A stretch of 64,000 nt of DNA from Icerya purchasi (Eukaryota > Arthropoda > Insecta > Hemiptera > Monophlebidae), in the NCBI GenBank assembly GCA_039619475.1, contig CM077116.1, forward strand, positions 274,350,758 through 274,414,757, written 5' to 3'. Numbering within the stretch: the stretch's first letter is position 1; each line of letters begins with the position of its first letter. This document shows, piece after piece, positions 12,430-24,914 of the stretch. Below the pieces are notes generated by a model. The model searched no databases. It was not told where the DNA came from and was given only the letters and a program-made list of their open reading frames with translations. Both the position numbers and the translations under genes were made by a program.

Positions 12430-13495
12430 TGCACATCCGAATTAACTTTAAATAAAATACGTGTTATATACGTATACTATTTCTCGTACAATTGAAACAC
12501 GATCAAATTTTAATTTAAAATAATATAAAAAAATTTAAAGAATGGCTTTTATTTGTTAGTACAATAAAAATAAAAAAAATATATATTTCAAAAGAATGAG
12601 GTAAAAGCGTTGCTACTGATATGTTATTTTTCAGACAATCCTTTTTTAAATATCACAATTTGTCGAATCTGCAAAAGTTGTTTCCCTTATTTCTATTGCA
12701 GCAATAAATAAAAGTAATTCTTTAAATTTTTTTACATTAGTTACAATATTTAAAATATTTGCCGATTAAAAGATTTTTCCCCGTTTTCGAAATAGTCATT
12801 ACAATTTTCAGATTGTTTTTTTCCTTATTTAAGGAAGTGAAAGTGAATTAAATTTTTTTCATGTAACGATTTTAGTTTTAAATAGTGCTGTAGGGGCCGG
12901 TATGCAGAAATATTTTTTTACTAGTCCTTTCCAACGCTAAAACCCCCTCCTACGTACAAGATGAGTTTATTAGCGATAGTTCACTGCGAACTATGAAATT
13001 ACATTCAAACTATTACATACATTGCTGTATTTAAATCAAGGTGTTACGCACGAAATACGAGATAACTTTAGTGACAATAATTATCACTGAAAAGTGCCAG
13101 TCTGTTAATTAGCATATAACGACGTTCAAATTTACCTTCCGTTACGTTACAAATTATAATATTTTAGACGTCTTTGAAACAGTTCACCTAATGGTTTCAT
13201 AATGATCCGTCCCCTCCCCGTTTGATTGCCGATCCACCGAAAGGTCCATTAACATAAATTACGTTATTTAATCGCGAGTCAAGGCTGATACGGGGACGGT
13301 AAACTGGTGAGTATGTTAATCCGGAGATTAATTATTTCGAAGACGGTTCTACACCTCACTTAGTTACTTATTCGTCCTATCGAATAAAATATAATAATTC
13401 TTATAATAAACGCGGTTGAAAGTCTTGGTCGTTGCTTCTTCTGAAATGATGCATGAAACATAACCTCAGTTTCGTATTGCACATTTAAGAAAATT
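12430..13495. other. Unique AT-rich DNA
   Basis: No gene seen. A possible single hAT-type end (AGGGGCCGGTATGC) stands at about 12893, but no partner end or target duplication was found. About 13180-13430 is more GC-balanced, without recognisable function. Confidence 0.35.
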
Positions 13496-13501
13496 AAATC
13501 G

Positions 13502-13860
13502 ACTCGCGATAGCCGCCTAGTTGCTTGACTTCTCAGGTGCGATCCTGGGCGACAACGAAAATTATTACGAAAAATTACAAATTAAATACTCGCTAATAGA
13601 ATCAGGTGGAAGGCAGTAGCAAAAACACGCAAACCTAATCATATGCGCGCTAGTTAGTACACAGCAGACTCACACCAGGGGAACAGCATTTGTACATCGA
13701 TAAAAATCAAACATTTGCAATCGGTTCTGAATGTAGTTTTGCTTGTCTACACTCTCGTCGCATAAAACAATTACTTATATACCTGTACAGCTGAAATGTG
13801 CGAATAGGTAGTCGCCGACGCTCAGCAATTAAGAATGGCACACTATGACGATGAAATACC
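13502..13860 (+). repeat. tRNA-related SINE-like repeat, copy 1
   Basis: The copy aligns by eye along most of its length with 63480-63850 at the other end of the window. Shared landmarks are TTAAATACTCGCTAATAGA, GCATTTGTA followed by ATCGATAAA, and TGTACAGCTGAAATGT followed by CGAAT. At its head is a possible A box (TAGCCGCCTAG, 13510-13520) and B box (GGTGCGATCCT, 13536-13546), the internal RNA polymerase III promoter of tRNA-derived SINEs. The A-B spacing is shorter than in copy 2, suggesting a deletion here. No poly(A) tail is evident. It could instead be another kind of old dispersed repeat. Confidence 0.55.
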
Positions 13861-13997
13861 GATTTCTTTCAAAAAGATCAATTTTCTGTTCCCGTTTGTT
13901 GCTCTTCCAATGAAGTAGATGTCATTTTTGTTCTATTACTCCGAGTATAATATTTATTTTTCATTTTTTCTTTACACATTAAAATAATTTTTTGTTT

Positions 13998-13998
<1 letters not shown>

Positions 13999-14051
<53 letters not shown>
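13999..14051. repeat. (CA)n-(TA)n microsatellite
   Basis: A short CA run passes into about 20 TA units and ends at the first base of a hairpin repeat (AAAACTCGG). All four copies of that family touch such an array. Confidence 0.95.
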
Positions 14052-14055
<4 letters not shown>

Positions 14056-15008
14056 CTCGGCCACTTCGGCCTCGCAAGGGGCTGTGCCCCTTGACCCCTC
14101 TTGCTTTCATTTCTGTCTCTTTCTCTTCTATACTTTGTATAAAATGATCAAAATTTACAACGTAATTCTTACAGGTATCAACACACACAAAAAATAACAT
14201 GACCACAAAAATCTTATTCTGACATTTAACTTCCGTTATATAAAATTAAGACATTTTTTCGTTACATTTTTCGTTACATTTTTCGTTACATATTTCATTA
14301 CATAAAATTGTGACATTTTTTAAATAACAATAACAAAAATCCTACAAAATATAACAAACGTTACATAAAATTGGGACATTTTTTCGAATGGGGGGTAGCC
14401 TAAGAATTACGTTGTAATTAAAACTCGGGCCTTCGAGACTCGGAAGGGGGCAAGCCTCCTTCACCGCCAAGTCTAGTTCTTCTATAATTCTTATAGAAGA
14501 GTAAACTTTTTCATTGGCTACGCCGTTCGACAATATTTTTTCGTTACATTATCGTTACATAAAATTGTGACATTTTTAGGGGACAAATTTCGTGACAGGA
14601 CACTTTTCCTGATGACCTCTGGCGTAAAAATAGCATAGCCATTAATATATATAGGGTATTAATTACAACGTAATTCTTAGGCTATCCCCCATTCGAAAAA
14701 ATGTCCCAATTTTATGTAACGTTTGTTGTATTTTATAAGATTTTTGTTATTGTCATTTAAAAAATGTCACAATTTTATGTAACGAAATATGTAACGAAAA
14801 ATGTAACGAAACAATATCTTAATTTTATATAATGAAAGTTAAATGTTAGGATAGGATTTTTGGGATTATGTTACACTTTTTGTGTTGACGCCAGTAAGAA
14901 TTACGTTGTAAATTTTGATCATTTTATACAAAGTATAGAAGAGATAGAGACAGAAATGAAAGCAAGAGGGGTCAAGGGACATAGCCCCTTGCGAGGCCAA
15001 AATGACCG

Positions 15009-15020
<12 letters not shown>
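14047..15020. mobile_element. Inverted dimer of the (TA)-flanked hairpin repeat
   Basis: Two copies of the family face each other: 14047-14420 on the + strand and about 14655-15018 on the minus strand, with an inner segment of about 235 bp. The outer ends are AAACTCGG next to (TA)n on both sides. Each copy carries GGCC-x5-GGCC and a hairpin. In the left copy it is CAAGGGGC-TGT-GCCCCTTG, perfect; the right copy has one G.T wobble. Subterminal inverted motifs TTACAACGTAATTCTTA and TAAGAATTACGTTGTAA bracket CGTTACAT-rich DNA in each copy. The inner segment contains a diverged relative of the outer end (ACTCGGGCC...GGGGGCAAGCC). No transposase is visible. It resembles a non-autonomous foldback or MITE-like element. 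Confidence 0.8.

Positions 15021-15051
<31 letters not shown>
15012..15051. repeat. (TA)n microsatellite
   Basis: About 20 TA units immediately follow the right outer end of the inverted repeat dimer. Confidence 0.95.
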
Positions 15052-15053
<2 letters not shown>

Positions 15054-15394
15054 CGGGGGCTGCATGTGTGCCGTACACATCAATGAGTTTATAACGTCAA
15101 CGAGAAAAACAATCTTCAAGGTTTTTGCGCCACACGTGTAAGATATTTCCAAATGCAATGAAACTTCCATAAGAATTATAGAAGACGGCATCTTAGGCGT
15201 CCCCGGAAAAGAATATGTCGTGGTTAGAAGGATAGAGTTAATATACTCGTATTAATAACTGTGTCATTTTTAAGCCGGGAGTATCAAGAAGGTCATATAA
15301 ATAACAAAATAAATTATAAAACGAAAAGTGTAACGTTTTTAAGAGCATTTATAAGAATTTATTTTATTTTGCGAAGCGTGACGAAAGTTACAAC

Positions 15395-15682
15395 CAGGAC
15401 CCGTACCTACGGGGGTGGGGTGGGGGGGGTATGAAAATATTTTTATAATTATATATATATATATATATATACAATATTTGAAAACTACAATAAAAACAAA
15501 TAAAAAATAGTTGTTTCGATGGAATTCATAAAAACTTTAATTTTCTTTTCTTTTGTCAGAAATTGAAAAGAAATAAATTTATTCTGAATTCCGGTCCATT
15601 TATTTCAAGCAGTTATGATTTCGTAGACATTTTGGAAGGGGCAGTGTTGAATCCGGAAAACCCCCTTTCAGATACGGCCCTG
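15395..15682. mobile_element. hAT-type MITE
   Basis: The 8-bp direct repeat GTTACAAC stands exactly at both sides (15387-15394 and 15683-15690), the duplication size of hAT transposons. The element starts CAGGACCCGTACCTACGGGG and ends GATACGGCCCTG. Its ends are imperfect inverted repeats of the CAGGGCCG hAT type. It is 288 bp, AT-rich inside with a (TA)n run at 15450-15471, and has no ORF. It must have been moved by a transposase encoded elsewhere. Confidence 0.88.
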
Positions 15683-15699
15683 GTTACAACCATTTATTC

Positions 15700-17040
15700 T
15701 ATAGGTATTACAGAAGAATAATATAGAGTGGGGTACAGAGGATCTCTGAAGAATCGAGATGTATAACTTTGAGTTATTTGCACCTCAATAAGGAGAATAA
15801 TTCCCTGCATTTCCGAATGCTATACTTTTGGTTTCAATTGGCTACGTTGATTTTTTTTTCTGTTAAATTAGGTCTGCCATTGGAGAAATTAGCTGAAGAA
15901 TTTGAAATGAAAAAAAAAAGTTATATTCTTAAATGTTTAAGGATAGAAAATAAAAATAATTCAAGGGAGCAGGAAAAACAGAAGTAAAAGTGGAAGAAGA
16001 ATATAAGAAGCATACCGAGTTTTAATAGATAAAAAATGATCAGCGTTACATGGAAAGTGAAAAAGCGCATTGAAGAAGACGGGGAATGAAGTGTATATGC
16101 GGATCAGAAGCTGAGGCCGCGGAGAACGTTTTAAAGGGAGCTGATGGTGGAGTAGAAAGATTAGATGTAGAAATTAGAAAACAAAAAGATGGCTAAGTGT
16201 TGAACCGCAGTCTAGAAAAGAAAAGCGGTATTGTGAGCTGAAAAGGCGCCTAAAAATCTGTCGCTGGAAGACGGCCAATGGATCCAGTAATTGTCCTCTC
16301 AATATGTCTAAGCATCTACGGAGGAAATCGAGAAGAGAAACGGTTCACGAATGAGAGAGCGCCTGACCGAATAATGAGCGAGAAGGAAAAGAAGTTGAGC
16401 TTGCAGGAGACACAGTTATTTAGAATCTGAGACACCCTGGTAGGAAATTGAGCAGAAGGAGAGACGTTTAGAAAAACTAGGATCGAATTCGAAAAGGAAC
16501 CGGAAAAGATAAAATCGTCACTCCATTTGACTTTTTTTCCAGTCGTTAGAGTACAAAGTTAAATGAACGAGGAAAAGATAAGATAGAACATTAGAAAATT
16601 CAATTTTGACTATACGTTACGGAACCAATTTGAAACAGATCGGTAAAGAAAGACGTCGTTGTTGGCCATTTTCGAAATATTTTTTTTATTTTTCTTGTAA
16701 AAATCGATTTTTTTTTTACTATGCCTAGGGGGGGGGGATTCAAGTGTTACGTAAGCAGGTTTAGGGAGTGGGGTGGGTTAAATTTTTTCTTACTTTCGCT
16801 GTCAAAGTGAGCGGGGGCATGTTATAAATCTTACGTAAGATGAAAATAATTATAAAATATTAAAAATGTTCCCCGAAATAATATTTATAATTCAAATTAA
16901 TAATTTAATTTTTATTATTTTAGCATGGTATGCTGAAAAGTTCTTCTCATATTTCTTACCAAAAATAAATAAATAAATTTTCCGAGAAATTACTTAGTTC
17001 TACACTACAATGTACAGAGTTTTTTTTTTAAATGTTGTAC
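15700..17040. other. Purine-rich + strand tract and G-run
   Basis: From about 15900 to 16650 the + strand is dominated by A and G with many AAG, GAA and GGA triplets, but no open frame of consequence and no coiled-coil gene. At 16728-16840 a G-run sits between two TTACGTAAG motifs in inverted order, possibly a small decayed MITE. Poly(T) runs lie at about 16680 and 16709. Confidence 0.4.
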
Positions 17041-17168
17041 TGATGTTCTAGTCGGGAAATTCCCGATGTACTAGGTCGACTTAAATACAGTCGAGTCGCG
17101 TTAGGCTAAGTACATAGTGTCGCATCGAGGAGAGCTGCGATATAAGAGTAAAGCGACAAAATTAAAAG

Positions 17169-17480
17169 CATGGCTTGTTACGGACGTGAATATAGAGTGG
17201 CGCGTGAAAAAGCTGATCGCGACAGATCCATCATCAACGAGCGAAGCAGAGAATTAGGTCACAACTCAAAAGTAGAGTTTGTAATCAATGTGGTCTTTAT
17301 CACGCCTCGGAAAAATCTGCAAATTATCATTTGAAAAATGTACATTAAAAGCCGAAATGTAGGGTCAAAATAGTTCTTCCAATGCGTACAGCCGCTCGAC
17401 GTGTACACTAGTAGAATTAATGTGCATAATACAAGATACAGATGGAGATGAAGACGCCAAATGGGGTTGAACGAAGATTA
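17169..17480 (+). pseudogene. Decayed zinc-finger ORF (C2H2)
   Basis: The + strand reads MACYGREYRVAREKADRDRS then IINERSRELGHNSK. After a one-frame change it reads RVCNQCGLYHASEKSANYH then LKNVH, and then a stop. The second piece fits C-x2-C-x12-H-x4-H, one classical C2H2 zinc finger. Beyond the stop the frame continues as KPKCRVKIVLPMRTAARRV, suggesting the stop is a lesion rather than the true end. Short basic proteins with a single terminal C2H2 finger occur in arthropod repeats, but I cannot name the family. No transposon ends were located. Function and origin are unknown; the relic status is inferred from the frame breaks. Confidence 0.45.
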
Positions 17481-18905
17481 CAACTGATTTAACGAATTTA
17501 AGTCTAATTTATTGTGAAGATGAGCTACCCCAATTATTAGTGATGTAGAAACTTGGATACGGAGTCCTCGGACAATAAATAATTCTTAATTTTTTGATTT
17601 TCTTCAAATACTAATACTTGAAATTTAAATATAATTTAGTCTTTTAAATTCAAATTCTGATATTTATTAAAAGTTTTGAAAAAATTCTCTTAGGTCTTTT
17701 CATTTGGTGAGCGGGGAGTTCATAATTTTCTTATTTTTGCTTATACATTGAAAGTTTGCTTACGTATAAACGTCGCCTAACGCAAGAATGACACACGGTC
17801 ATTAATATATAAGTATATATTTGTATATAGTCAAAACGCGTCTAACTTTCTAACAGCTTATGAAATGAGTTTAAAAGGCAAAAACAGTAGTTAAATTTTA
17901 ATAAAAATATAAAGCAAATGTCGTCTAGTTGCGACAAAAAATAAGAAAAAAACCGATTTCGATCCTGCTGCTCTATATCAGAATACATAGTTTTATTATT
18001 CAGATTTATTTGTACATGAATAGAGAGATAAATTCGGTACGGGACCACCACCGGGCTGTTAAAGAATTTAATGAAAATAAATCTATATAAAAGAGTAGAG
18101 AGTTTTCGGATAACTTAGTTACGTTAATTATATATCGAGGACTTACGTTAATTATTAATCTTAATCGAAATGTTTACGGTAACGAAAGAAAGGTGTAGTA
18201 GGACTTTTTTCACGAACCGAATCCACTGCGACGTACGAATTATTTCGCCGAGCACAACTGCCGATGCCAAAATTGTTCACGTCCATTTTTAACCGGAAAC
18301 GGATTATTTTTTTTTTTTTTTTTTTTATAAAATTTAATTAAACTTTTTGTGCTTTCAACGTCGCTTTTTTCCTCTCTTTCGTTTTTTTTCAATATCTTAA
18401 TTTTGCTTTATAATACTATTATTTTTTTTAATTGTTTGCCCGAACCCCCCGCATAAAGAAAAACAAAAAAAACAAAAAAAGCGGGATAATAGGCGTTTTG
18501 AAAACTAGACGCTATTAGCGGCGAAAGTAGCGTTCGCGTCAGGCCGATTGATAGACAAGTCCGATAAATCACCGTTGTCCGATTCGAGTCATTTCGTCTA
18601 GAAGCAGAGTGAAGCGACATGTTGCCCGTGTAGCCCATACACGGGGCCCGTCAGTGTAAAATTAGGAAGTGCGCACTGGTCCGATGTCTGATGCGATGCC
18701 AATTAAGAGCTAGAGAAAACGGAACATGTGGCATTCAGCTGCTTTCGGGGCGTAAACTTTGTTTAGTTTAGAAATTATAAACTGTTTAAATATTTTGCTA
18801 TTTTTCGAAGCATTGTGATCATCCGATTTCAGACACATTTCCTCTTCAGACCACAAATCATTCGTAATGAGTCTTATGACATTCATCGAAAACAACTAGT
18901 CAAAA

Positions 18906-18906
<1 letters not shown>

Positions 18907-18956
<50 letters not shown>
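18907..18956. repeat. (TTA)n microsatellite
   Basis: About 16 perfect TTA units produce a poly-Leu frame that is not a gene. Confidence 0.97.
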
Positions 18957-21900
18957 CACGAACATTAATATCGTGTTGGTACAAACTGTTAATTATCACC
19001 ATGTTTACCGGTGTAACTGAGAAAGCGTAGTCTCGCTTCTACGCTGGCAACTTTGACAACACATATCCACTCAGCGTTCCAAAAAATAAAAATAACCGGT
19101 AATTTCGTTCTAATAATTAACTAATTATTTCGTAAAGACCGAATAGTTTAACGGAATTCCTTTTCTGTCTTTTCTTATCGGCACTTTATGCTTAATTTCC
19201 TGTTTTACACGAAACCCGTTTTTAATGTGTAAAAATATAATTACTTTTCGGAGCGGACGATTCGTCTTTCCGCAGCAACAGTTGTGCGACATAAATTCTA
19301 TTCCTGAAAAATACTTCTTGCCCTATTCCCCTCCGAAGGAAAAAACCCACATTCGGCAGTCCAATGCGTGTTTAATGAGGGTAAACCGTGGCTGGCTAGC
19401 CTCCGGCTATTACGGTGCTGCAGAAAACGGATAATCAGAAATGGATTAATTAAAAAATATGGCGCTACCAGTGACGAAAGAAACCTCTTCCGGATTGCCT
19501 TAATTAAACTTCACCGCGAACGAAGATAGAATATCGGCCGAGCGAAATTTTTATTATTTATTCGTTAATAAATACTTTGTCATTTTGCTAAAACGCGGAA
19601 TTTTGCTAAAATGTGTAATAAGCCTTTGACCAGGGTATTATAGTTCTTGCGTACCTTGCGAAAGTTGAGACAAACATTCTAATTTCACCGGAACGATCGT
19701 ATTAGAACTTGTAGAATTGTCCGTAATTAACTTTTTTCTCTTCTCTTAGGGTCTGATTGTAAGGTTTTGAGGCCAATCATTCGCACTACCAGATAGGTGT
19801 TATAAGCTGTAAATCGCACCTATATAATAATTTTACTTCTAAAAAAACATGCAAATAACACCCTCTGTGAAATAACCGAAAAAAAAAAAAAACAAACTCG
19901 AATTGTACGGAGAAAATTACTTTTCATAAATGAACCGTTTGAAACATTTCGCTCGGTCTGTATTATAGCGAGAGCAGGAAACAGTAGCAGATAGTTAATA
20001 CGTACTCCGTTGTGACTGAAAAATGTCCCTGAAGAATGTCCAGAAACAAAAAAAGTGTTCTTATTATCCACGTTGGAGAATATTCTTGTTAATTTCGCGG
20101 TAATTCTTGTTGAATTAGAAGATTAGCTTGGGTTCTGACTGCTCTGAAAGTCCAACCGGCCTTTCAGACTATTTAATTTTGAATCGCAAATCTTTCGAAG
20201 TGATAAAAGCCTCCTTCTTGGCAGCTGCGTCAGCGTCATCGTTTCCACTAATCGACGAGATCTAATAAGTTGTTTTCAGTCACGCGGTCATTTTTTTTTT
20301 TTTTTTTATAATTTCTTATATTTAATGAATGATACCGGAAATCAAACAAACCATGATGCAATGTAAAACTATCACCACACATTAAGAATTCCATTCATTC
20401 GAAACGTTCGGTATATATATATATATTAACACGTCTTTTCTATAGCGAAAGTTCGGAGGCAGCTTATCCCCCCCCAAAGAAAAAAAAAAAATTGTTCATT
20501 ATCTTGAATCCGTCCGGTAAAATAAGCGTGTATTTTTTGTAATATGCTCCAAACAGGATTCTAAAATAATTATTTTGAAACATATCATCGCACATTTTGT
20601 TATATAATCTCCGTTTTCCAGTGAGAATTGCCTAAAAACTCTCTGATTCGTATATTTCCTGGTTGTTCGAACAAATTAATGAAACGACGATACGTACACT
20701 ATTTGAAATTAATTTGATAAGCTTATTTCGCTCAATTTAGTCGGTTCGGTTAAAAATGATTGCGCTCCACCTATAGAAGACGATTAAAAAAATACAGAAA
20801 ACCTAAACTCCAAGTCCGATGATCAGAAATAGGGGTCAAAAGATTATAGTAGCCGTGATAATTGATTATGTGAACTAAAAAAATGTATGAAATCCGAGGA
20901 AAATATACATAAATCTTTTAAAAGTTAACACTAATCTGATGTTGTCGACAGTGTTCCATTATTATCCGGCAGCCCGCTTCTATTTATTCGGTTGCGACTA
21001 TTTAGAATTCTTGTGTCAGCTAGAATTTCATTCTGGCGAGATTGTAATTTATTCTCGATCTCTATAGGCGACATTTAAGTATGTCGCAATAAAGCTAAAA
21101 TCCAGCGATAAGTTTTAAGGCCGTTTTTATTTACTTTTTAATGTGCGAGTCAGCTGTTTGACCTTTCAATTTTCTTTCCTGAATCATATACACTATCCTA
21201 CGCCTGAATAAAACTCGATTTTAGGCAACAGATTTAATCGCGTCTCAGGAAATTAGAAACTTTTCCGGCCAAATCCTTTTTTTTTACTACGATCCTTTGG
21301 AAATTCATCCGGTAGATTTTCCGATGAACCTCAATTATTTCCGTCAGTTATAAGGGTCTACGATTTCCCGAAATATAAAAAAAACCCGAATCTTCCTAAT
21401 GTCATTAGTATGTCTGCGGCTCGGACCACTTTAAATCTTTCCTTTTTAATTTTATTTCGATGTTTTACGATTTAGCTGCTAAATACAATTTCGATATATT
21501 CTCGAAAGATCGGAATAAGAGTAATGGGAACGGCCTGCTTGGAAATTCGTGCGCGGGGGAATACGTATCGTCGTTGATTGTGAAACACCGTAACTATTTT
21601 CTTTCTCACATTTCGCGTAGCCCTCTAATGGAAGTACTTTCACATGGTACGTTTAACCAAATTTAGAATTCACAAACAAGAAGTATTATTAGAAAATTTG
21701 CATCCGCATAAAACTCTACAACGACAATATGTGAGTACTTCAATTATTACCACACGTGTTAATTGTAGGTAAATATATATTGTATCACGAAAAACAAAAG
21801 TAACGTACTTTTCTTTTCAGTTTGCTACTGGTAAATAAACATATTATTTTTTACCATGGCAAGTAAGCATGGCAAATAAGCGTTTAGCTTTTTGATAAAT

Positions 21901-22045
21901 TTTATACAGTTTCAAAATAGTTCGTTTAATAAAGTTTACTCGAAGATGTAACCTTAAACAATCGGTTTATAGCTTCTGAAAACCCCTATCACAAATTTTA
22001 TCAAAACTGTTACAATCGTTTCGGAAAAATTAGCTAAATAAGATG

Positions 22046-22047
<2 letters not shown>

Positions 22048-22082
<35 letters not shown>
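22048..22082. repeat. (TA)n microsatellite
   Basis: About 17 TA units are present. No copy of the hairpin repeat family adjoins this array. Confidence 0.95.
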
Positions 22083-22085
<3 letters not shown>

Positions 22086-24878
22086 ACAAAAGAAACACAT
22101 AAATACACAATTTTTATTCATGTAATAATATAGGATATCAAACACAAATCGTCTCTGAATTTGTTTTTATTCATTTTTATACATTACTTTATTTCACTCG
22201 CTGGCTTTTCTATGTATCTATTAAAGAACGGTAATAAAAAAATGTGCTAATATTTCTTAAAGTGAAAATCGGGAAAATGATACATTTATTAAAGCAATTA
22301 TCAAAAACAAAAATATTATAGCAATAAAAAAAGACAAGTGCTTGTTGGCAATTAGAAAAACCTAAGACGAATTAAAATAAAGCTAAATACAAAAAATGCA
22401 TCATACAGCGTACCTTGTTTATATTTTGTTAAACCCCGGTATGTGGTCGATACTTGTTTGCTAAAAATACACATTTTCAACTCTGGATGAGTATTTTTCC
22501 GCGTCTGTCGCGTTAAGAAAAGGAAACTTGGTGTAATTCCAATTAATTTTTCCTATATAGTCCTGACGAGAAGTTTGTTTAGAATTTCATAACTATTTGT
22601 TCAGACGTTTAACGAATGATATTTAATGTTACATCTACTAAAGTGATGATACGTTTCTTTTCGAAACTTCCATTTCGTAGCCACGTTTCTTTCCACAGAA
22701 GATGCATCGGGGGATTTCGACGCTAGCCTATCCTTTTCAAAAGTCTAGCTATACCGTTGCGACAATCTATTAATCATGGACTCAGCAAACGACCAAAATT
22801 GAAACTTTTTAGCAGTACTAAAATTTGAAAAGCTTTTTTTTTCTTTTTTTTTTTCTCTTTTTTTTGATAATTTTAAGCTCCCCAAAAAGATTCAGTTCTG
22901 TAACGTGTAACGAAATTTCGTAGAAAGAAGAACTGGTAGTTTAAAATGCTAAATATGACATTTAACCCGACCTGATTAACTCTGTGCGCTTAGATCGCGT
23001 GCCGCATTTTCCCGCAAATACGTTCGATATTATTAGGTTCCACTTTCAATATTACGTAGCGGTAGTTTACGATACCTTCACGTTATTCAACGCCAGCAAC
23101 GAGCTGTAGCTCTTGCTGTAATATTGTTCCACGGCGAAATGCGGTGTTAACCGAAAAAGCGGACAGTTGGCAAATCTTATTATAGAGTGGATATTTCACG
23201 CTATGAATATTTTGTGCGGTGAACACGTAGCGACTATTTCACGCAGGGGAAATTCCATGGAGCGCATGTTCCACGCAATGCATTTCTACGAGCAATGCTA
23301 AAGAAACTAGTGGAGCAACGGGAAGATGAACAAAAACCGCTTTTTTTGTTCCATCGTGATTTTTGTCGCAGATCACAGTAACCGCCAGCGGGTGCTGAAA
23401 AAAAGTTTTACTCCTAGACTTAATGATAGCGAACGTGCGGTTAAACCGCAACCGATAAACTCTAATGCTTAGATTGAACCTTCACAGCTTAAATTGGACT
23501 TGTTCCGGAACCGGGGCGCGATCGCAGAACATTATGTTTCGATGGTGTGCCAGCGGTCGCTTTCGACTAAAGCTATTAAGGCTAATCCATGGACGACGCT
23601 GAAAGTCCTAACCAGCGAGCAAAGTAGTTAGATGATGTTTACCCCACTATAAATTGATTCGTTGCTGCGCTCGGCAAGAAGTCGGAAATGAAATTCGCTT
23701 TGCGACTTCTGCAAGCGGCTATCATTCGGGCCAGTTTTTTTTCCGCTAATTAAACCAGTTTCTTTAATGATGCACCGAAATGTGTTACAAATATATCCGT
23801 TTGGGATAGGTCGGTCGACAGCTGCTTTCGAACGTTATGCTTTATTGTGGAATTGCCGCATCGCCGGCGAAAAAATAAACACCCGCTCTTCTACCTGCGT
23901 TTTTTCTCCTCTCAATTAAAAATGCAAATTGACCGACTCGTGCCAGCGAAAAGCGTAATAATTTCCAGCGCGGTAGCTGGCGAACCTGGAAGTGTATCGC
24001 GAATATTGGCGAAAAAAGCTCGCCGAAAAATGGCGAAACATGGTCACTGCAAAAAGACGACGTCGAAGAGCCATTAAATTGCGAGCGCGCGGGTTGTTGA
24101 CACAAGCGGCTGCTCGGCAGATGGACCAAGGCACCGATGCTGCGTCGGAAGAATATTACGTGACGCGGACAAGATGGTTTTGGAGCGAGACGGAGAGCGA
24201 CCGATTAATAATTATAAAACTGTTAATTGCCGTTTCAGTCGAAAAAACTTCCTGATAAAAATTCGCCAATTAACTCGCAGCGTAGTAGTGCGCTAATTAA
24301 TTCAGCGGATGAAGCCGACTAAATAAAGATGCCGCCGAATCGTCTCAGAGTAGCTGCCGCCGGCAGGTTAGGCGAAGAACTATTTTCAGGTGGACCGCTC
24401 TCGGCAAATGAACTGTATTTTTGAAAGTAATTAATACCGGTCCACTATCCGGCCCTGTCAAGCTACCTCTTTTTACATATACAGACGCTTCTATCTACAA
24501 TTCCCGACCGTGCACTTTCATTATCACTATTCTAATATACAATGGTTTTCAAGAAGTGGCACTATTTGACTTTTTGTTTTTTTTTGTTTGTTTTTTTTAT
24601 TTTATTACTCTTCAACGCGGAACGACAAAAGGTAACGCGAGTTAAATGCAAAAAATGTCCCGCCACGTATTTAGCTAATGAATTAAAAAATTAAATAAAA
24701 TCAGAAAACTGCAGCGTCCTTCTACGAGTTTGGAATCCCGTAATCGCCGCTTTCGTTCAGTTAATGACCACAGTTAAATTCGAACAAAAAAAAAAAAAAA
24801 CATAAAAGATAGGACCTTTTTTTTCTGTTTTAGTTGCGCGCAGTTTGGTGAGTTCATCGGGATAGCCGATCGGTGCAT

Positions 24879-24881
<3 letters not shown>

Positions 24882-24911
<30 letters not shown>
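24882..24911. repeat. (TG)n microsatellite
   Basis: About 15 perfect TG units are followed by CGCGTGTG. Confidence 0.97.

Positions 24912-24914
<3 letters not shown>

Noticed and set aside
12893..12960. hAT-type end AGGGGCCGGTATGC
   Set aside because: No opposite end or 8-bp duplication nearby.
16728..16840. MITE with TTACGTAAG ends and a G-run
   Set aside because: Inverted motifs are only about 9 bp and no target duplication was found.
23842..24255. Overlapping 70-95-codon frames on both strands
   Set aside because: GC-rich stretch lengthens random frames; no domain, no consistent frame and no repeats.
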